64,000 nucleotides of DNA from Desulfuromonadaceae bacterium (GTDB lineage Bacteria; Desulfobacterota; Desulfuromonadia; Geobacterales; Pseudopelobacteraceae): contig JAQUHA010000007.1 in NCBI GenBank assembly GCA_028683855.1, positions 1 to 64,000 on the forward strand, read 5' to 3'. The translations under genes were made by a program, and so were the position numbers. Below, piece by piece: positions 8,777 to 17,904 of the stretch. The notes under the pieces are model-generated. The model was not told the origin of the DNA, did not search any database, and was given only the letters and a program-made list of their open reading frames with translations. Numbering within the stretch: the stretch's first letter is position 1; every line of letters starts with the position of its first letter.

Positions 8777-9775
8777 TCACGTCATATTCCAGATCAACAT
8801 CTCGAGTATGTCCTTCCAGCTTTTACCTATTTCATTCACTACAGTAGGTTCAAAACCACAATGCATCATGCATTGGGAGCAACGGGGGTCTTTTCCAACT
8901 CCGTATTTAATCCAGTCGGTTTTTTCCATCATCTCATTAAAAGAAGGATAGTGGCGGTCGGTAATAAGATAGCATGGTGCTTTCCACCCGAGAGGATTGC
9001 GCGTCGGATTTCCCCATGGTGTACAGTCCAGTTTTTTCTCACCTTTAAGAAATCTGAGGTACATAGGTGTGGAGAAAAAACGATGTTTTTTGCTCATTTC
9101 GTAGACATCTGCAAATTTCTTTTCAATATCACGCCGTTCAAGAAACAGTTTTTCACCAACAGCTTCATATCCGAAACCTGGAGCAACAAGAACTCCATCA
9201 ACCCCGATCTCTTCAAGCTTACTGAAAAGTATTTCAATTTCAACAAGATCCGTGTTTTTAAAAATAGTAGTATTTGTACAGACTCTGAACCCCTTGTCCT
9301 TTGCCTTCTTGATAGCCTCGAAAGCGGTTTTGAATGCCCCTTTCCGCTCAAGAATCCGATCATGGGTCTCCTCAAGTCCATCCATATGAACATTGATTGT
9401 GAAGTTGTTGTGAGGTGTCATCAAATCTAATTCTTTTTCAAGGAGGATTCCGTTTGTGCAGAGGTAAATATGCTTTTTGCGCTCCAAAACCGCAGCTATA
9501 AGCTCATGTACATGAGGATATAAAAACGGTTCTCCACCGGTAATTGTAACAACCGGAGCAGGACATTCATCTACAGAATCAAGACACTCCTCAAGGGACA
9601 TCATATTCTGAATAGTTTCAGAATATTCACGTATCCTGCCGCAACCTGAACAGGCAAGATTACATAGATGAGTAGGTTCCAGCATCAGAACCAGTGGGTA
9701 TTTTGTGATTTTGTTTATTTTGTTGCCTATTATGTATCTGGCTAGATCATAATTGAGGCGCATTGGAAAACGCAT
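8777..9775 (-). CDS. hpnH: Adenosyl-hopene transferase HpnH (radical SAM)
   Basis: 332 residues. The radical-SAM cluster motif CNLACSGCG (~37-45, CxxxCxxC) is followed by TGGEPFLYPH (~79-88). The C-terminal half matches the HpnH-type extension, with a second Cys set around GKDPRCSQCMMHCGFEP (~303-319). HpnH couples a 5'-deoxyadenosyl radical to diploptene, the first step towards extended C35 hopanoids in the membrane. No other hpn gene is in the window. It lies 46 bases behind livF and could be read through from that operon, but its function is unrelated. Confidence 0.88.
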   Translation of the reverse strand: MRFPMRLNYDLARYIIGNKINKITKYPLVLMLEPTHLCNLACSGCGRIREYSETIQNMMSLEECLDSVDECPAPVVTITGGEPFLYPHVHELIAAVLERKKHIYLCTNGILLEKELDLMTPHNNFTINVHMDGLEETHDRILERKGAFKTAFEAIKKAKDKGFRVCTNTTIFKNTDLVEIEILFSKLEEIGVDGVLVAPGFGYEAVGEKLFLERRDIEKKFADVYEMSKKHRFFSTPMYLRFLKGEKKLDCTPWGNPTRNPLGWKAPCYLITDRHYPSFNEMMEKTDWIKYGVGKDPRCSQCMMHCGFEPTVVNEIGKSWKDILEMLIWNMT

Positions 9776-9821
9776 TGGTAAATGCCTTTTAAATTAAGGT
9801 TTTATTCACATTAACAGGAAT

Positions 9822-10565
9822 TTACCGCTCCCACATTTCCTTTTTATCCTTGCCAAGGTAAGCTCTTTTCACCTCGGCATTTTCAAGCAGTTCGTTAGCC
9901 AGTCCCTCAAGAATGACTTTACCGGTTTCCATTACATAACCACGGTCGGCTAATTTAAGAGCTGCTTTTGCATTCTGTTCGACTAGCAGAATTGTAGTAC
10001 CGTGTTCCTGCCTCAACTGTTCAAGGACACGAAATATCTCCTGCACAACAAGCGGAGCCAAACCCATGGAAGGTTCGTCAAGAAGAAGCATTTTCGGCTT
10101 TGCCATTAATGCACGCCCGATTGCAAGCATCTGCTGTTCACCGCCCGACATAGTACCTGCCAGCTGTTTTCTACGCTCTTCAAGGCGCGGAAAGAGAGTG
10201 AAAACTTCATTCATATCCTTGTGGATGGAAGTTCTGCTCTCTCTGTTTCTATATCTAAGATAGGCTCCAAGTTCCAGATTGTCTTCGACAGAAAGCGGCT
10301 TAAAAACCTGTCTCCCTTCAGGTACCTGAGAAATACCCAGCTGAACGATCTTATCCGGTGATAGTGATGCAATGTTTTCTTTGCTAAATATTATCTCTCC
10401 TGCTGATGCGGGAGTTACACCGGATATACTGTTTAGAATTGTGGTTTTACCGGCTCCGTTTGCACCTATCAATGTAACAATTTCTCCTTCACCGAGATGA
10501 AGTGAAACATTTTTAAGTGCGTGGACCTTACCGTAATATGTATTGATATTTTTAAGTCGCAGCAT
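9822..10565 (-). CDS. livF: Branched-chain amino acid ABC transporter ATPase LivF
   Basis: 247 residues. Walker A is GANGAGKTT (~34-42), the signature is MSGGEQQMLAIGRAL (~138-152) and Walker B is KMLLLDEPSMGLAP. The end EVKRAYLGK is typical of LivF. It is one of two cytoplasmic ATPases driving the LivHM permease. It follows livG with a one-base overlap and closes the liv part of the operon. Confidence 0.92.
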   Translation of the reverse strand: MLRLKNINTYYGKVHALKNVSLHLGEGEIVTLIGANGAGKTTILNSISGVTPASAGEIIFSKENIASLSPDKIVQLGISQVPEGRQVFKPLSVEDNLELGAYLRYRNRESRTSIHKDMNEVFTLFPRLEERRKQLAGTMSGGEQQMLAIGRALMAKPKMLLLDEPSMGLAPLVVQEIFRVLEQLRQEHGTTILLVEQNAKAALKLADRGYVMETGKVILEGLANELLENAEVKRAYLGKDKKEMWER

Positions 10566-11320
10566 TAATCGTCATCTCCTAAATACGCTGCAATAACTTC
10601 TTTACTTTCCTGTATTTCACGAGGGGTTCCCTCGGCAAGTTTCCTGCCGAGATTAAGAACAATGATTCTGTCACATATATCCATAACCAGTTCCATATCG
10701 TGCTCAACCAACACCACTGTTATACCAAGATCTCTTATCTGTTTTATAAGCTGAGCCAATCCGAGAGTTTCGTGACTGTTTAAACCGGCAGCCGGTTCAT
10801 CCATCAAAATTATACGAGGACCAACCGCAAGCGCTCTAGCTATTTCCAGAAGCCTCCCCTTTCCAAATGGAAGACTTCCGGCAGTATGATCTGCAAGCTC
10901 AGAAATGCCTGTAAATTCAAGCCATTTCATTGCGCCTTTTCGTATTTTTTTTTCTTCGCTTATACTCCACGGCATCTTTAATGCGCAGGCAAGAAGTCCT
11001 GAGGTGCTTTTTGTATGCATACCAACCATTACGTTTTCAAGCACAGTCATAGCTCCGAAAAGCTCAATGTTTTGAAATGTACGCACCATAGCAAGGCGGG
11101 CTAAACGCTCCGGAGGCAATCCGGTAATATCCCTCCCCTCCAGAATAACTCTTCCGGCAGTCTGTTTGTAAATACCGGTTATAATGTTGAAGAGTGTAGT
11201 TTTTCCTGCTCCATTTGGCCCTATTACGCCTGTAATATCCCCTTTTGATATTGAAAAAGAGACATTTTCAAGAGCTGTTACACCTCCAAATATCTGAGTT
11301 ACGGCAGAAACTTCAAGCAT
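10565..11320 (-). CDS. livG: Branched-chain amino acid ABC transporter ATPase LivG
   Basis: 251 residues. Walker A is GPNGAGKTT (~35-43). The LivG-type MVRTFQNIELFGAMTVLENVMVG (~81-103) and the Walker B ILMDEPAAGLNSHE follow. The signature is degenerate (LPFGKGRLLEIARAL), as usual for LivG. The end VIAAYLGDD matches the family. It overlaps the end of livM by 8 bases, which indicates translational coupling. Confidence 0.92.
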   Translation of the reverse strand: MLEVSAVTQIFGGVTALENVSFSISKGDITGVIGPNGAGKTTLFNIITGIYKQTAGRVILEGRDITGLPPERLARLAMVRTFQNIELFGAMTVLENVMVGMHTKSTSGLLACALKMPWSISEEKKIRKGAMKWLEFTGISELADHTAGSLPFGKGRLLEIARALAVGPRIILMDEPAAGLNSHETLGLAQLIKQIRDLGITVVLVEHDMELVMDICDRIIVLNLGRKLAEGTPREIQESKEVIAAYLGDDD

Positions 11321-12272
11321 GGTTTGCCTCTGATTTCACCTTTACTATTTTTCTGTACAATGTTGGTATTCCACGCACCAATCCACCTGGCAGAAACATA
11401 ACCATAAGTATCAATAGTGCTCCGTATATTATAATATCATAATCGTTTGCACCACGCAGAATCTCGGGAAGAAGTGTCAGTAGAGCAGCTCCAAGGAAGG
11501 AGCCGTAAATACTTCCAAGCCCACCGATTACAACCATTGTCAATAATTCGATGGAAAAATTAAAACCAAATGAAGTCGGAGAAATAAATGTCATGGTATG
11601 AGCGTACAAGCTGCCGGCAAGGGATGAAATAACGGCTGATAGAGCAAATATTTCGACCTTCAGCAGCCTTGCGTTAACGCCTAGAACCTGTGCTGCTATT
11701 TCTGAATCATGCACCGCCCGCAACCCTCTGCCAACTCGCGAATTAGCAAGATTAAGCGAAAAAAGCATGACAGCGAGTGCCGCGCTCCAGATCAGGTAGT
11801 AATTTTTTACATCCGAGTCAAATACAATGTCTCCAATTTCAAGACTTGGTATTCCGGATAATCCGGAGGGTCCACCGGTCCATTCAATAGTTTCGTTAAA
11901 AACTATGTACATAATAATGCCAAGACCAAGCGTAGCCATCGCAAGATAATGCCCCTTCAATTTAAGAATAGGCAGACCTATCATAAATGCCAGACAACCG
12001 ACTATTAAAGCCGCCAGAGGCATTGCAAGCCATGGATTCATATTCAAGGTTGTGGTCATAACACCAGATAGATATGCACCAAGCCCATAGAACCCGGCGT
12101 GTCCAAGAGATATCTGCCCGGCATATCCAAGCAGAAGATTTAGCGCTATTGCCAGCATCGTGTTTATACCGACAAAAACCAGAACATTCATCAGATAACC
12201 ACCAGCAAAAAAACGTGGTGCCATCATGATAATTATTGAGAAACCGATAAATAAGAAAAAGTCTTTTTTCAT
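11313..12272 (-). CDS. livM: Branched-chain amino acid ABC transporter permease LivM
   Basis: About 319 residues from ATG 12272 (MKKDFFLFIGF). An in-frame upstream start at 12305 would overlap livH by 29 bases and is less likely. There are 8-9 hydrophobic helices, with the LivM landmarks GYAGQISLGHAGFYGLGAY (~52-70) and VVIGGLGSIYGSFLGA (~255-270). It forms the membrane channel together with LivH and is driven by LivG/LivF. Confidence 0.9.
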   Translation of the reverse strand: MKKDFFLFIGFSIIIMMAPRFFAGGYLMNVLVFVGINTMLAIALNLLLGYAGQISLGHAGFYGLGAYLSGVMTTTLNMNPWLAMPLAALIVGCLAFMIGLPILKLKGHYLAMATLGLGIIMYIVFNETIEWTGGPSGLSGIPSLEIGDIVFDSDVKNYYLIWSAALAVMLFSLNLANSRVGRGLRAVHDSEIAAQVLGVNARLLKVEIFALSAVISSLAGSLYAHTMTFISPTSFGFNFSIELLTMVVIGGLGSIYGSFLGAALLTLLPEILRGANDYDIIIYGALLILMVMFLPGGLVRGIPTLYRKIVKVKSEANHA

Positions 12273-12276
12273 AGAT

Positions 12277-13158
12277 TCAAACCCGTTCCGAATCGGCTTT
12301 GCCAAAAAGTCCCTGCGGACGAATGAAGAGTATTAAGAGCAGAATAATAAAGGCAATTGCATCCTTATAGCCGGATGAAATGAGACCCGCTCCAAGTGAT
12401 TCGAGAACTCCGAGAATTAATCCGCCGATAACTGTTGAAATACCGCTGCTCATTCCACCTATTATTGCCGCGCAGAAACCTTTTAAACCGAGCATAACTC
12501 CAACATCGTATGCGGTCATTGTAAGAGGTGCTACGATAATACCGGCAACAGCCCCCATTGCAGAGCTGATAATAAATGAGAACAGCACCATTCGACGCAC
12601 ATCTATTCCTACAAGACCGGCTGCGCGACGATTATAGGAGCAGGCTCTCATAGCCTTGCCGCTTATTGTATGGTAGAAATAAAACTTGTTTATAGCAATT
12701 ATTATCAGGGTTACGACAAGGATCCAGATGTGTTGAGGAAGAATTGTGGCTCCACCGATAGCAATCGGATTATCACCAGAGAAGGATTGAATTGCATGAG
12801 TATCCTTACCCCAAAACAGCATTGCAAGACCACGGATCAAAATACTGCAGCCGATCGTAATAATGACCAGATTAAGGGGGGTCGGTTGACGGAGTGGTCG
12901 TATGGCAAGTCGCTCGAATAAAATTCCTATAACGGTAGTAGCAGTTATTGAGAACGGTACGGATGCCCAAAGTGGTAGGTGAAGAAGCTGTAAACCAGTC
13001 AGGGTAAATAAACCGCCGAGCATAACAAACTCACCCTGGGCGAAGTTTATGATGCCTGTCGCGTTGTAGATAATTGAAAAACCGATACCGATCAATGCGT
13101 ATATTGCACCTGTTGACAAGCCGGATAATGTGTACTGTAGTATCTGATCTAACTGCAT
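12277..13158 (-). CDS. livH: Branched-chain amino acid ABC transporter permease LivH
   Basis: 293 residues with 8 predicted membrane helices. Typical LivH segments are GLSTGAIYALIGIGFS (~13-28), INFAQGEFVMLGG (~37-49) and FCAAIIGGMSSGISTVIGGL (~227-246). It pairs with LivM. The gene is separated from the upstream binding-protein gene by a perfect hairpin (13173-13200), which may set different mRNA levels for receptor and permease. Confidence 0.92.
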   Translation of the reverse strand: MQLDQILQYTLSGLSTGAIYALIGIGFSIIYNATGIINFAQGEFVMLGGLFTLTGLQLLHLPLWASVPFSITATTVIGILFERLAIRPLRQPTPLNLVIITIGCSILIRGLAMLFWGKDTHAIQSFSGDNPIAIGGATILPQHIWILVVTLIIIAINKFYFYHTISGKAMRACSYNRRAAGLVGIDVRRMVLFSFIISSAMGAVAGIIVAPLTMTAYDVGVMLGLKGFCAAIIGGMSSGISTVIGGLILGVLESLGAGLISSGYKDAIAFIILLLILFIRPQGLFGKADSERV

Positions 13159-13172
13159 TGTACCTCATAAAT

Positions 13173-13200
13173 GTAGGGGCGAACGAAGGTTCGCCCCTAC
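13173..13200. repeat. Perfect 12-bp inverted repeat between livK and livH
   Basis: GTAGGGGCGAAC (13173-13184), a GAAG loop, and its exact complement GTTCGCCCCTAC (13189-13200). There is no U-tract on the minus-strand transcript, so it is not a typical intrinsic terminator. The GTAGGGGCG...CGCCCCTAC form looks like a dispersed REP/MITE-like palindrome. I saw no second copy in the window. Confidence 0.75.
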
Positions 13201-13224
13201 TGTGGAAATCATTTAATTTAAAGC

Positions 13225-14364
13225 TTATTTTACAATTGACCAATCTTTGTTTTTAACCTCTACGAGTACAAAGGCATCTTTACCCAATCCAGCGTGATCA
13301 GCTTGAGAGTAGTTGAAGCTGCCGCCGATTCCTGCAAAACTTTTTGTGCTCTCAATCTGGTCACGAATTGCCGCAGCAGTAAGCGCTCCGTTTTCAACCG
13401 CATTTCTGATCAACATGACAGCATCCCAGGCATGACCTCCAAAGTGGTCACCTTCTGCTTTATAATGTTTACTGTAATCCTTTACGAAAGCCATCAGTGA
13501 TTTTTTCTGTTTTTCTGCAGCTGGCAACATATCAGCTACAACAACTTTTCCGGATGGAAGCTTTATCCCCTCTGAAGCGTCACCGGCAAGTTCAATAAAT
13601 TTCTTAGAAGAGACTCCGTGACTCATAAAGAGAGGTATTTTAATTCCAAGCTGCTTGGCATTTTTAGCAACAAGAGCAGGTCCTGGGTTGGTTCCCCAGC
13701 AGATAACAGCCTGTGAATTTGAACCTCTGATTTTTGTTAATTGTGCTGTCATATCGGTATCTTTTGGACCGTATGTCTCGTCTGAAACAATGGTTATACC
13801 ATATTTGGCAGCCTGACTTTTCAGCTGTTCACGACCGGAAGCTCCAAAACCATCAGAAACGGTAAGTATTGAAACCTTCGTCTGCTTGGATTTCTGTAGA
13901 TACTCATAAATTTTACCGACTGCTAACGAATCATTCTGAGCCGTTTTAAAAACCCATTTTTTTACCGGATCAGTAATTTTGCTTCCGGCTGAACATGATA
14001 TCAGTGGAACCTGCCCCTTCTCTGCAACAGGAATTACAGCCATAGTTTCGCCCGTAGTGCTTGGACCTATTATAGCAATTACCTTGTCGTCCTTGATCAG
14101 TTTGGTAGCAAGCTGAACTGCTTTTGTTGCGTCACCGGTTGTATCATAAACTACAAGTTCCAGCTTATGCCCTTTAACTCCACCGGCTTTGTTAATTTCA
14201 TCCACCACCATTTTGGCACTGTTACGTTCCGGTTCTCCAAGAAAAGCTGCCGGACCTGTTACAGCAAACAGAGCACCAATTTTAATGGTCTCCGCTGCAA
14301 AAACATTAGTAGAGAAGAGGAGTGTTACGGCTGCAAAAATCAAATTTATAAATTTTAACTTCAT
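13225..14364 (-). CDS. livK: Branched-chain amino acid ABC transporter substrate-binding protein (copy 2)
   Basis: 379 residues with an N-terminal signal peptide (~3-23, ending NVFA-AET) and a periplasmic binding protein type 1 fold. Family landmarks are IKIGALFAVTGPAAFLGEPE, IIGPSTTGETMAVIPVAEKG and GTNPGPALVAKNAKQLG. GGAGG precedes the ATG. It is strongly similar over its full length to the protein of the next upstream gene, so the pair is a tandem duplication. It delivers amino acids (or other ligands of the family, including aromatic acids) to LivHMGF; specificity cannot be read from sequence. Confidence 0.88.
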   Translation of the reverse strand: MKLKFINLIFAAVTLLFSTNVFAAETIKIGALFAVTGPAAFLGEPERNSAKMVVDEINKAGGVKGHKLELVVYDTTGDATKAVQLATKLIKDDKVIAIIGPSTTGETMAVIPVAEKGQVPLISCSAGSKITDPVKKWVFKTAQNDSLAVGKIYEYLQKSKQTKVSILTVSDGFGASGREQLKSQAAKYGITIVSDETYGPKDTDMTAQLTKIRGSNSQAVICWGTNPGPALVAKNAKQLGIKIPLFMSHGVSSKKFIELAGDASEGIKLPSGKVVVADMLPAAEKQKKSLMAFVKDYSKHYKAEGDHFGGHAWDAVMLIRNAVENGALTAAAIRDQIESTKSFAGIGGSFNYSQADHAGLGKDAFVLVEVKNKDWSIVK

Positions 14365-14389
14365 TTAACGCCTCCAGAGAATATTTTCA

Positions 14390-15532
14390 TTATTTAAGCA
14401 ATGCCCAGTCACCTTTTACAATTTTGACCATTTCAAATGCTGACAGATCAAGTCCGTTATGATCTTTAGGTGTCATAGTAAATACACCTGAGATACTGAC
14501 AAGTTTACTAGCCTGCTCAACTCCTGCACGAATCTGTTCCGGTGTGGATCCATTTTTCTTAATTGCGTTAGTTACGAGCAGAAAGGCGTCATACGCGTAA
14601 CCGCCAAAAGTTGATGCTTCAGTACCATAAGTTTTTTTGAATGAATTGTCATACTCCTTCAACATTTTATACTGTGAGTCACCCTTTGGAAGGGCATCGT
14701 AAATGGCAAGCTTACCTGCAGGGAGCATTACCCCCTCTGCAGAAGCGGCTCCGGCGAGTTCAATATATTTTTTAGAGGCAACTCCGTGACTCATATAAAG
14801 AGGTGTATTTATTCCAAGCTGTTTTACATTTTTTGTAATAACAGCCGGCCCTGGATTAGTACCCCAACAAATTATCGCATCAGGCTTGATGCCACGAATT
14901 TTAGTTAGCTGTGCGGTCATATCTGTGTCCTTCGGACCATACACTTCATCAGCTACTATATTGAAACCCTTCTGTTTAGCAAGTGCTTTGATCTGTTCAC
15001 GACCGGAAGCACCAAAACCATCGGTAACTGTCAACAATGCAATATTATTCTGCTTTTTGCCAGCCATATAATTAAGAATTTTACCGGCTGCTATATGATC
15101 GTTCGCAGGGGTTTTGAATACCCACTGTTTAACAGGATCGGTAATTTTTATACCGGCAGCACAGGAAATAAGAGGTATTTTCCATTTTTCAGCGACAGGA
15201 ATAACCGCCATACTTTCACCGGTTGTGCTTGGTCCGATTATAACGCTGACCTTATCATCTTTTATAAGTTTTGTTGCCAGTTGAACAGCTTTGGTGGCAT
15301 CACCACCCGTATCATAAATAACCGCCTCAAGCGTTGTGCCGTTTATTCCACCTTTAGCATTAGCTTCTTTTACCAGCAGTTCAAGTGTTCTCTTTTCAGG
15401 TTCACCCAGAAATGATGCTGGTCCGGTGACAGCAAAAAGAGCACCGATTTTTACAGTACCAGACGCAAACGAAACAGTTGCAGAAATCAGGATCATGCAG
15501 ACAGTACTCAACAGTAACGACATTTTTTTCAT
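14390..15532 (-). CDS. livK: Branched-chain amino acid ABC transporter substrate-binding protein (copy 1)
   Basis: 380 residues from ATG 15532, which has GGAGG 5 bases upstream; an upstream in-frame start at 15544 would overlap that site. There is a signal peptide to about residue 24 (SFA-SGT), then the Leu/Ile/Val-binding protein fold. It shares most blocks with copy 2 (VKIGALFAVTGPASFLGEPE; KDTDMTAQLTKIRG; GTNPGPAVITKNVKQLG) but differs towards the C-terminus. The two receptors probably widen the substrate range of one permease. Confidence 0.88.
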   Translation of the reverse strand: MKKMSLLLSTVCMILISATVSFASGTVKIGALFAVTGPASFLGEPEKRTLELLVKEANAKGGINGTTLEAVIYDTGGDATKAVQLATKLIKDDKVSVIIGPSTTGESMAVIPVAEKWKIPLISCAAGIKITDPVKQWVFKTPANDHIAAGKILNYMAGKKQNNIALLTVTDGFGASGREQIKALAKQKGFNIVADEVYGPKDTDMTAQLTKIRGIKPDAIICWGTNPGPAVITKNVKQLGINTPLYMSHGVASKKYIELAGAASAEGVMLPAGKLAIYDALPKGDSQYKMLKEYDNSFKKTYGTEASTFGGYAYDAFLLVTNAIKKNGSTPEQIRAGVEQASKLVSISGVFTMTPKDHNGLDLSAFEMVKIVKGDWALLK

Positions 15533-15555
15533 TTTGACCTCCAATAGTAGTTTAG

Positions 15556-15987
15556 CTACATATTATACAGGCGACTTCCTTCCAGCATAATAAATCCGCT
15601 AGCTTGCAGAACTTTTATTGCTTTGTCGGTTTCGTCAAAACGGAATATTATAACCGCATTCCCCCCACTCCTCTCAACAAAGGCATACATATATTCGACA
15701 TTAATTTCCGCTCCGTCCAGTGTCTTCAAAATTGAAGAGAGACCTCCGGGACAGTCTGGAACCTCCACCGCAACAACTTCGGTCATGTTTACAGTAAAGC
15801 CCTTTTCTTTCAACACACTGCTGGCTTTCTCACCATCATTAACTATAAGTCTTAAGATACCGAAATCGCTGGTATCAGCGAGTGATAATGCCCGTATATT
15901 TACACAGGCTTCGCCCAGAACTCTTGTAATTTCAGCCAGACGGCCGGATTTGTTTTCAATAAAAATAGATATCTGTTCAACTTTCAT
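15556..15987 (-). CDS. Tandem ACT-domain protein
   Basis: 143 residues forming two ACT domains: ~1-68 ([22 protein letters not shown]) and ~70-140 ([20 protein letters not shown]). ACT domains bind small ligands, mostly amino acids, and there is no catalytic domain. Proteins of this type sit beside phenylacetate-CoA ligase and indolepyruvate oxidoreductase genes in many anaerobes. Here the gene lies 9 bases behind paaK and before the amino-acid receptors, so sensing an aromatic or branched-chain amino acid to tune the operon's enzymes is a fair inference. Confidence 0.82.
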   Translation of the reverse strand: MKVEQISIFIENKSGRLAEITRVLGEACVNIRALSLADTSDFGILRLIVNDGEKASSVLKEKGFTVNMTEVVAVEVPDCPGGLSSILKTLDGAEINVEYMYAFVERSGGNAVIIFRFDETDKAIKVLQASGFIMLEGSRLYNM

Positions 15988-15996
15988 GTCGTCCCC

Positions 15997-17313
15997 CTAC
16001 AGTTTGCGGTTGTCAATAACTCTCTTTGCCTTACCCTCACTGCGCTGAATGGTCTTTGGCTCAACCAGTTTGGCTGAACACGTTACTCCAAGCATATCTT
16101 TTATCTCTTTTTCAACCCGATGGGAAAGAGCCTGCAGCACTTTTATTTCATCAGAGAAAAGCTGCTCACTGACTTCAACCTGAACGGTAAGAGTGTCCAG
16201 CGTTCCCTGACGATCAACGATAAGCATATAATGAGGCTCGATTCCTTCAATGCCGACGAGAACAGCTTCGATCTGTGAAGGGAAAACATTAACACCACGA
16301 ATAATAAGCATATCATCCGAACGCCCGCTCATGCGTGAAATACGGGCATGCGTGCGACCGCAGAGGCAAGGTTCATAAGTAAGAGTTGTAATATCACGGG
16401 TTCTGTAGCGTATTAATGGTATCCCCTGCTTAGTGATTGTGGTTATAACCAGTTCACCCCTTTCGCCTTCAGGGAGTCGCTCACCGGTTTCAGGGTTAAT
16501 GATTTCCGGTATAAAATGATCTTCCCAAATGTGAAGACCGCGCTTTGCCTCAATGCACTCAATAGCAACCCCCGGACCCATAATTTCGGATAGTCCATAT
16601 ATATCAATAGCAGCGAGATTCAGTTTATCCTCAATTTCTACACGCATTGACTCAGACCACGGTTCAGCTCCAAAAATGCCCACTTTAAGTTTAAGCTTTT
16701 TAAAATCAATCCCCTCAGCCTTTGCCTCTTCTGCCATAAAAAGTGAATAAGACGGGGTGCAGGTCAAAACGGTAGATCCGAAATCCTGCATTATCATTAT
16801 CTGTCGTTTGGTGTTACCGCCCGAGATAGGAATAACCGACGCTCCAAGGAGTTCGGCACCATAATGAGCTCCCAATCCACCGGTAAACAGACCATAACCG
16901 TATGCGTTATGTATTATGTCCCCTTTATGGGCCCCTGCTGAAACAAAGGAACGCGCCATAAGCTCTGACCAGATTTGAATATCTCTTGATGTGTATCCAA
17001 CAACAGTCGGTTTACCTGTAGTCCCGCTGGATGCATGAATACGGACGATCTCCTCCATAGGTGCGGCAAAGAGTCCGTATGGATAAGAATCACGCATATT
17101 CTGCTTAGTTGTAAACGGAAGATGCTGCAAGTCGCTCAAGCTTTTTACAACCGATGGCTTTATACCTGCTTTATCAAAAGAAGACTTATAAAACGGTACA
17201 TTGGCATATACTCTCTCAAGTACAGACTGAAGTCTCTTGAGTTGCAGAGACTCAAGAGCCAACCTCGGCATGGTCTCAAATTCTTCGTTGAAATACATAC
17301 TCAGTAACCTCAT
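15997..17313 (-). CDS. paaK: Phenylacetate-CoA ligase (aryl-CoA synthetase)
   Basis: 438 residues of the AMP-forming acyl-CoA synthetase superfamily, PaaK branch. The ATP/AMP P-loop is [16 protein letters not shown] (~92-107). [15 protein letters not shown] (~238-252) and the hinge/second domain [19 protein letters not shown] (~330-348) follow. It converts phenylacetate or related aryl acids with ATP and CoA to the CoA thioester. In this operon its substrate would be the acid or thioester stage of phenylalanine, tyrosine or tryptophan degradation next to IorAB; in anaerobes this pairing is common. Confidence 0.9.
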   Translation of the reverse strand: MRLLSMYFNEEFETMPRLALESLQLKRLQSVLERVYANVPFYKSSFDKAGIKPSVVKSLSDLQHLPFTTKQNMRDSYPYGLFAAPMEEIVRIHASSGTTGKPTVVGYTSRDIQIWSELMARSFVSAGAHKGDIIHNAYGYGLFTGGLGAHYGAELLGASVIPISGGNTKRQIMIMQDFGSTVLTCTPSYSLFMAEEAKAEGIDFKKLKLKVGIFGAEPWSESMRVEIEDKLNLAAIDIYGLSEIMGPGVAIECIEAKRGLHIWEDHFIPEIINPETGERLPEGERGELVITTITKQGIPLIRYRTRDITTLTYEPCLCGRTHARISRMSGRSDDMLIIRGVNVFPSQIEAVLVGIEGIEPHYMLIVDRQGTLDTLTVQVEVSEQLFSDEIKVLQALSHRVEKEIKDMLGVTCSAKLVEPKTIQRSEGKAKRVIDNRKL

Positions 17314-17322
17314 CTGATAACT

Positions 17323-17904
17323 TTATATAATTTGGGAGGCGTAGCTTTTTTTTGCATAACCATCAACAATAAGATCAAGATGACCATCATCAGGACAGAA
17401 CAGAAGACCATGTACAGGAACATCTTCAGGTATCAATGGGTTGTGACGAATTATTTTAACGGTTCGCTCTATGTTCTGCACAGGGTGCGAAAATATGCCG
17501 AGCCACTGCCGCATATCCGGTACATTTATATCAATAACATCCGGAGATATTCCGCGTTCAATCATTTTCTGTATCAGAAGTTCAGCATCAAGAGCAGCCA
17601 TACCACAATCACGATGCCCGACTACAATCACTTCCTCAACACCTAACATGAAAATTCCGGCTACTAAGCTGCGTATAACCCCGCCGGACATAGGGTCAAA
17701 GATCGTATTGCCTGCGTTTTTTATAACTTTTGCTTCACCCCTTTTAATCCCCATTGCAGGTTCAAGAAAGTCGACGAGTCGAGTATCCATACAGGTAAAG
17801 ATTGCCAACTGTCTGGCGGGAGATTTTGAGAGCGGAGGAAATGCGTTCGGGCGCACAAACACTCTGTTGGCTTCAAGTATTGAATCAAGTAAAGTCATAG
17901 TCAT
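17323..17904 (-). CDS. Beta-class carbonic anhydrase
   Basis: 193 residues. The zinc ligands of beta carbonic anhydrases are visible: Cys in FTCMDTR (~38, with the Asp/Arg dyad) and His-x2-Cys in VGHRDCGM (~96-99). The NAGN loop (~63-66) follows the first ligand. Length and motifs fit the short clade found in anaerobes. The ATG overlaps the iorB stop (ATGA), so it is translationally coupled to a ferredoxin oxidoreductase that releases CO2. It probably speeds CO2/bicarbonate exchange for that pathway, which is an inference from position. Confidence 0.85.
   Translation of the reverse strand: MTMTLLDSILEANRVFVRPNAFPPLSKSPARQLAIFTCMDTRLVDFLEPAMGIKRGEAKVIKNAGNTIFDPMSGGVIRSLVAGIFMLGVEEVIVVGHRDCGMAALDAELLIQKMIERGISPDVIDINVPDMRQWLGIFSHPVQNIERTVKIIRHNPLIPEDVPVHGLLFCPDDGHLDLIVDGYAKKSYASQII

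Noticed and set aside
8702-9430. 242-codon frame opposite hpnH
   Set aside because: It is fully antisense to HpnH, whose radical-SAM motifs are intact; the protein has no recognisable features.
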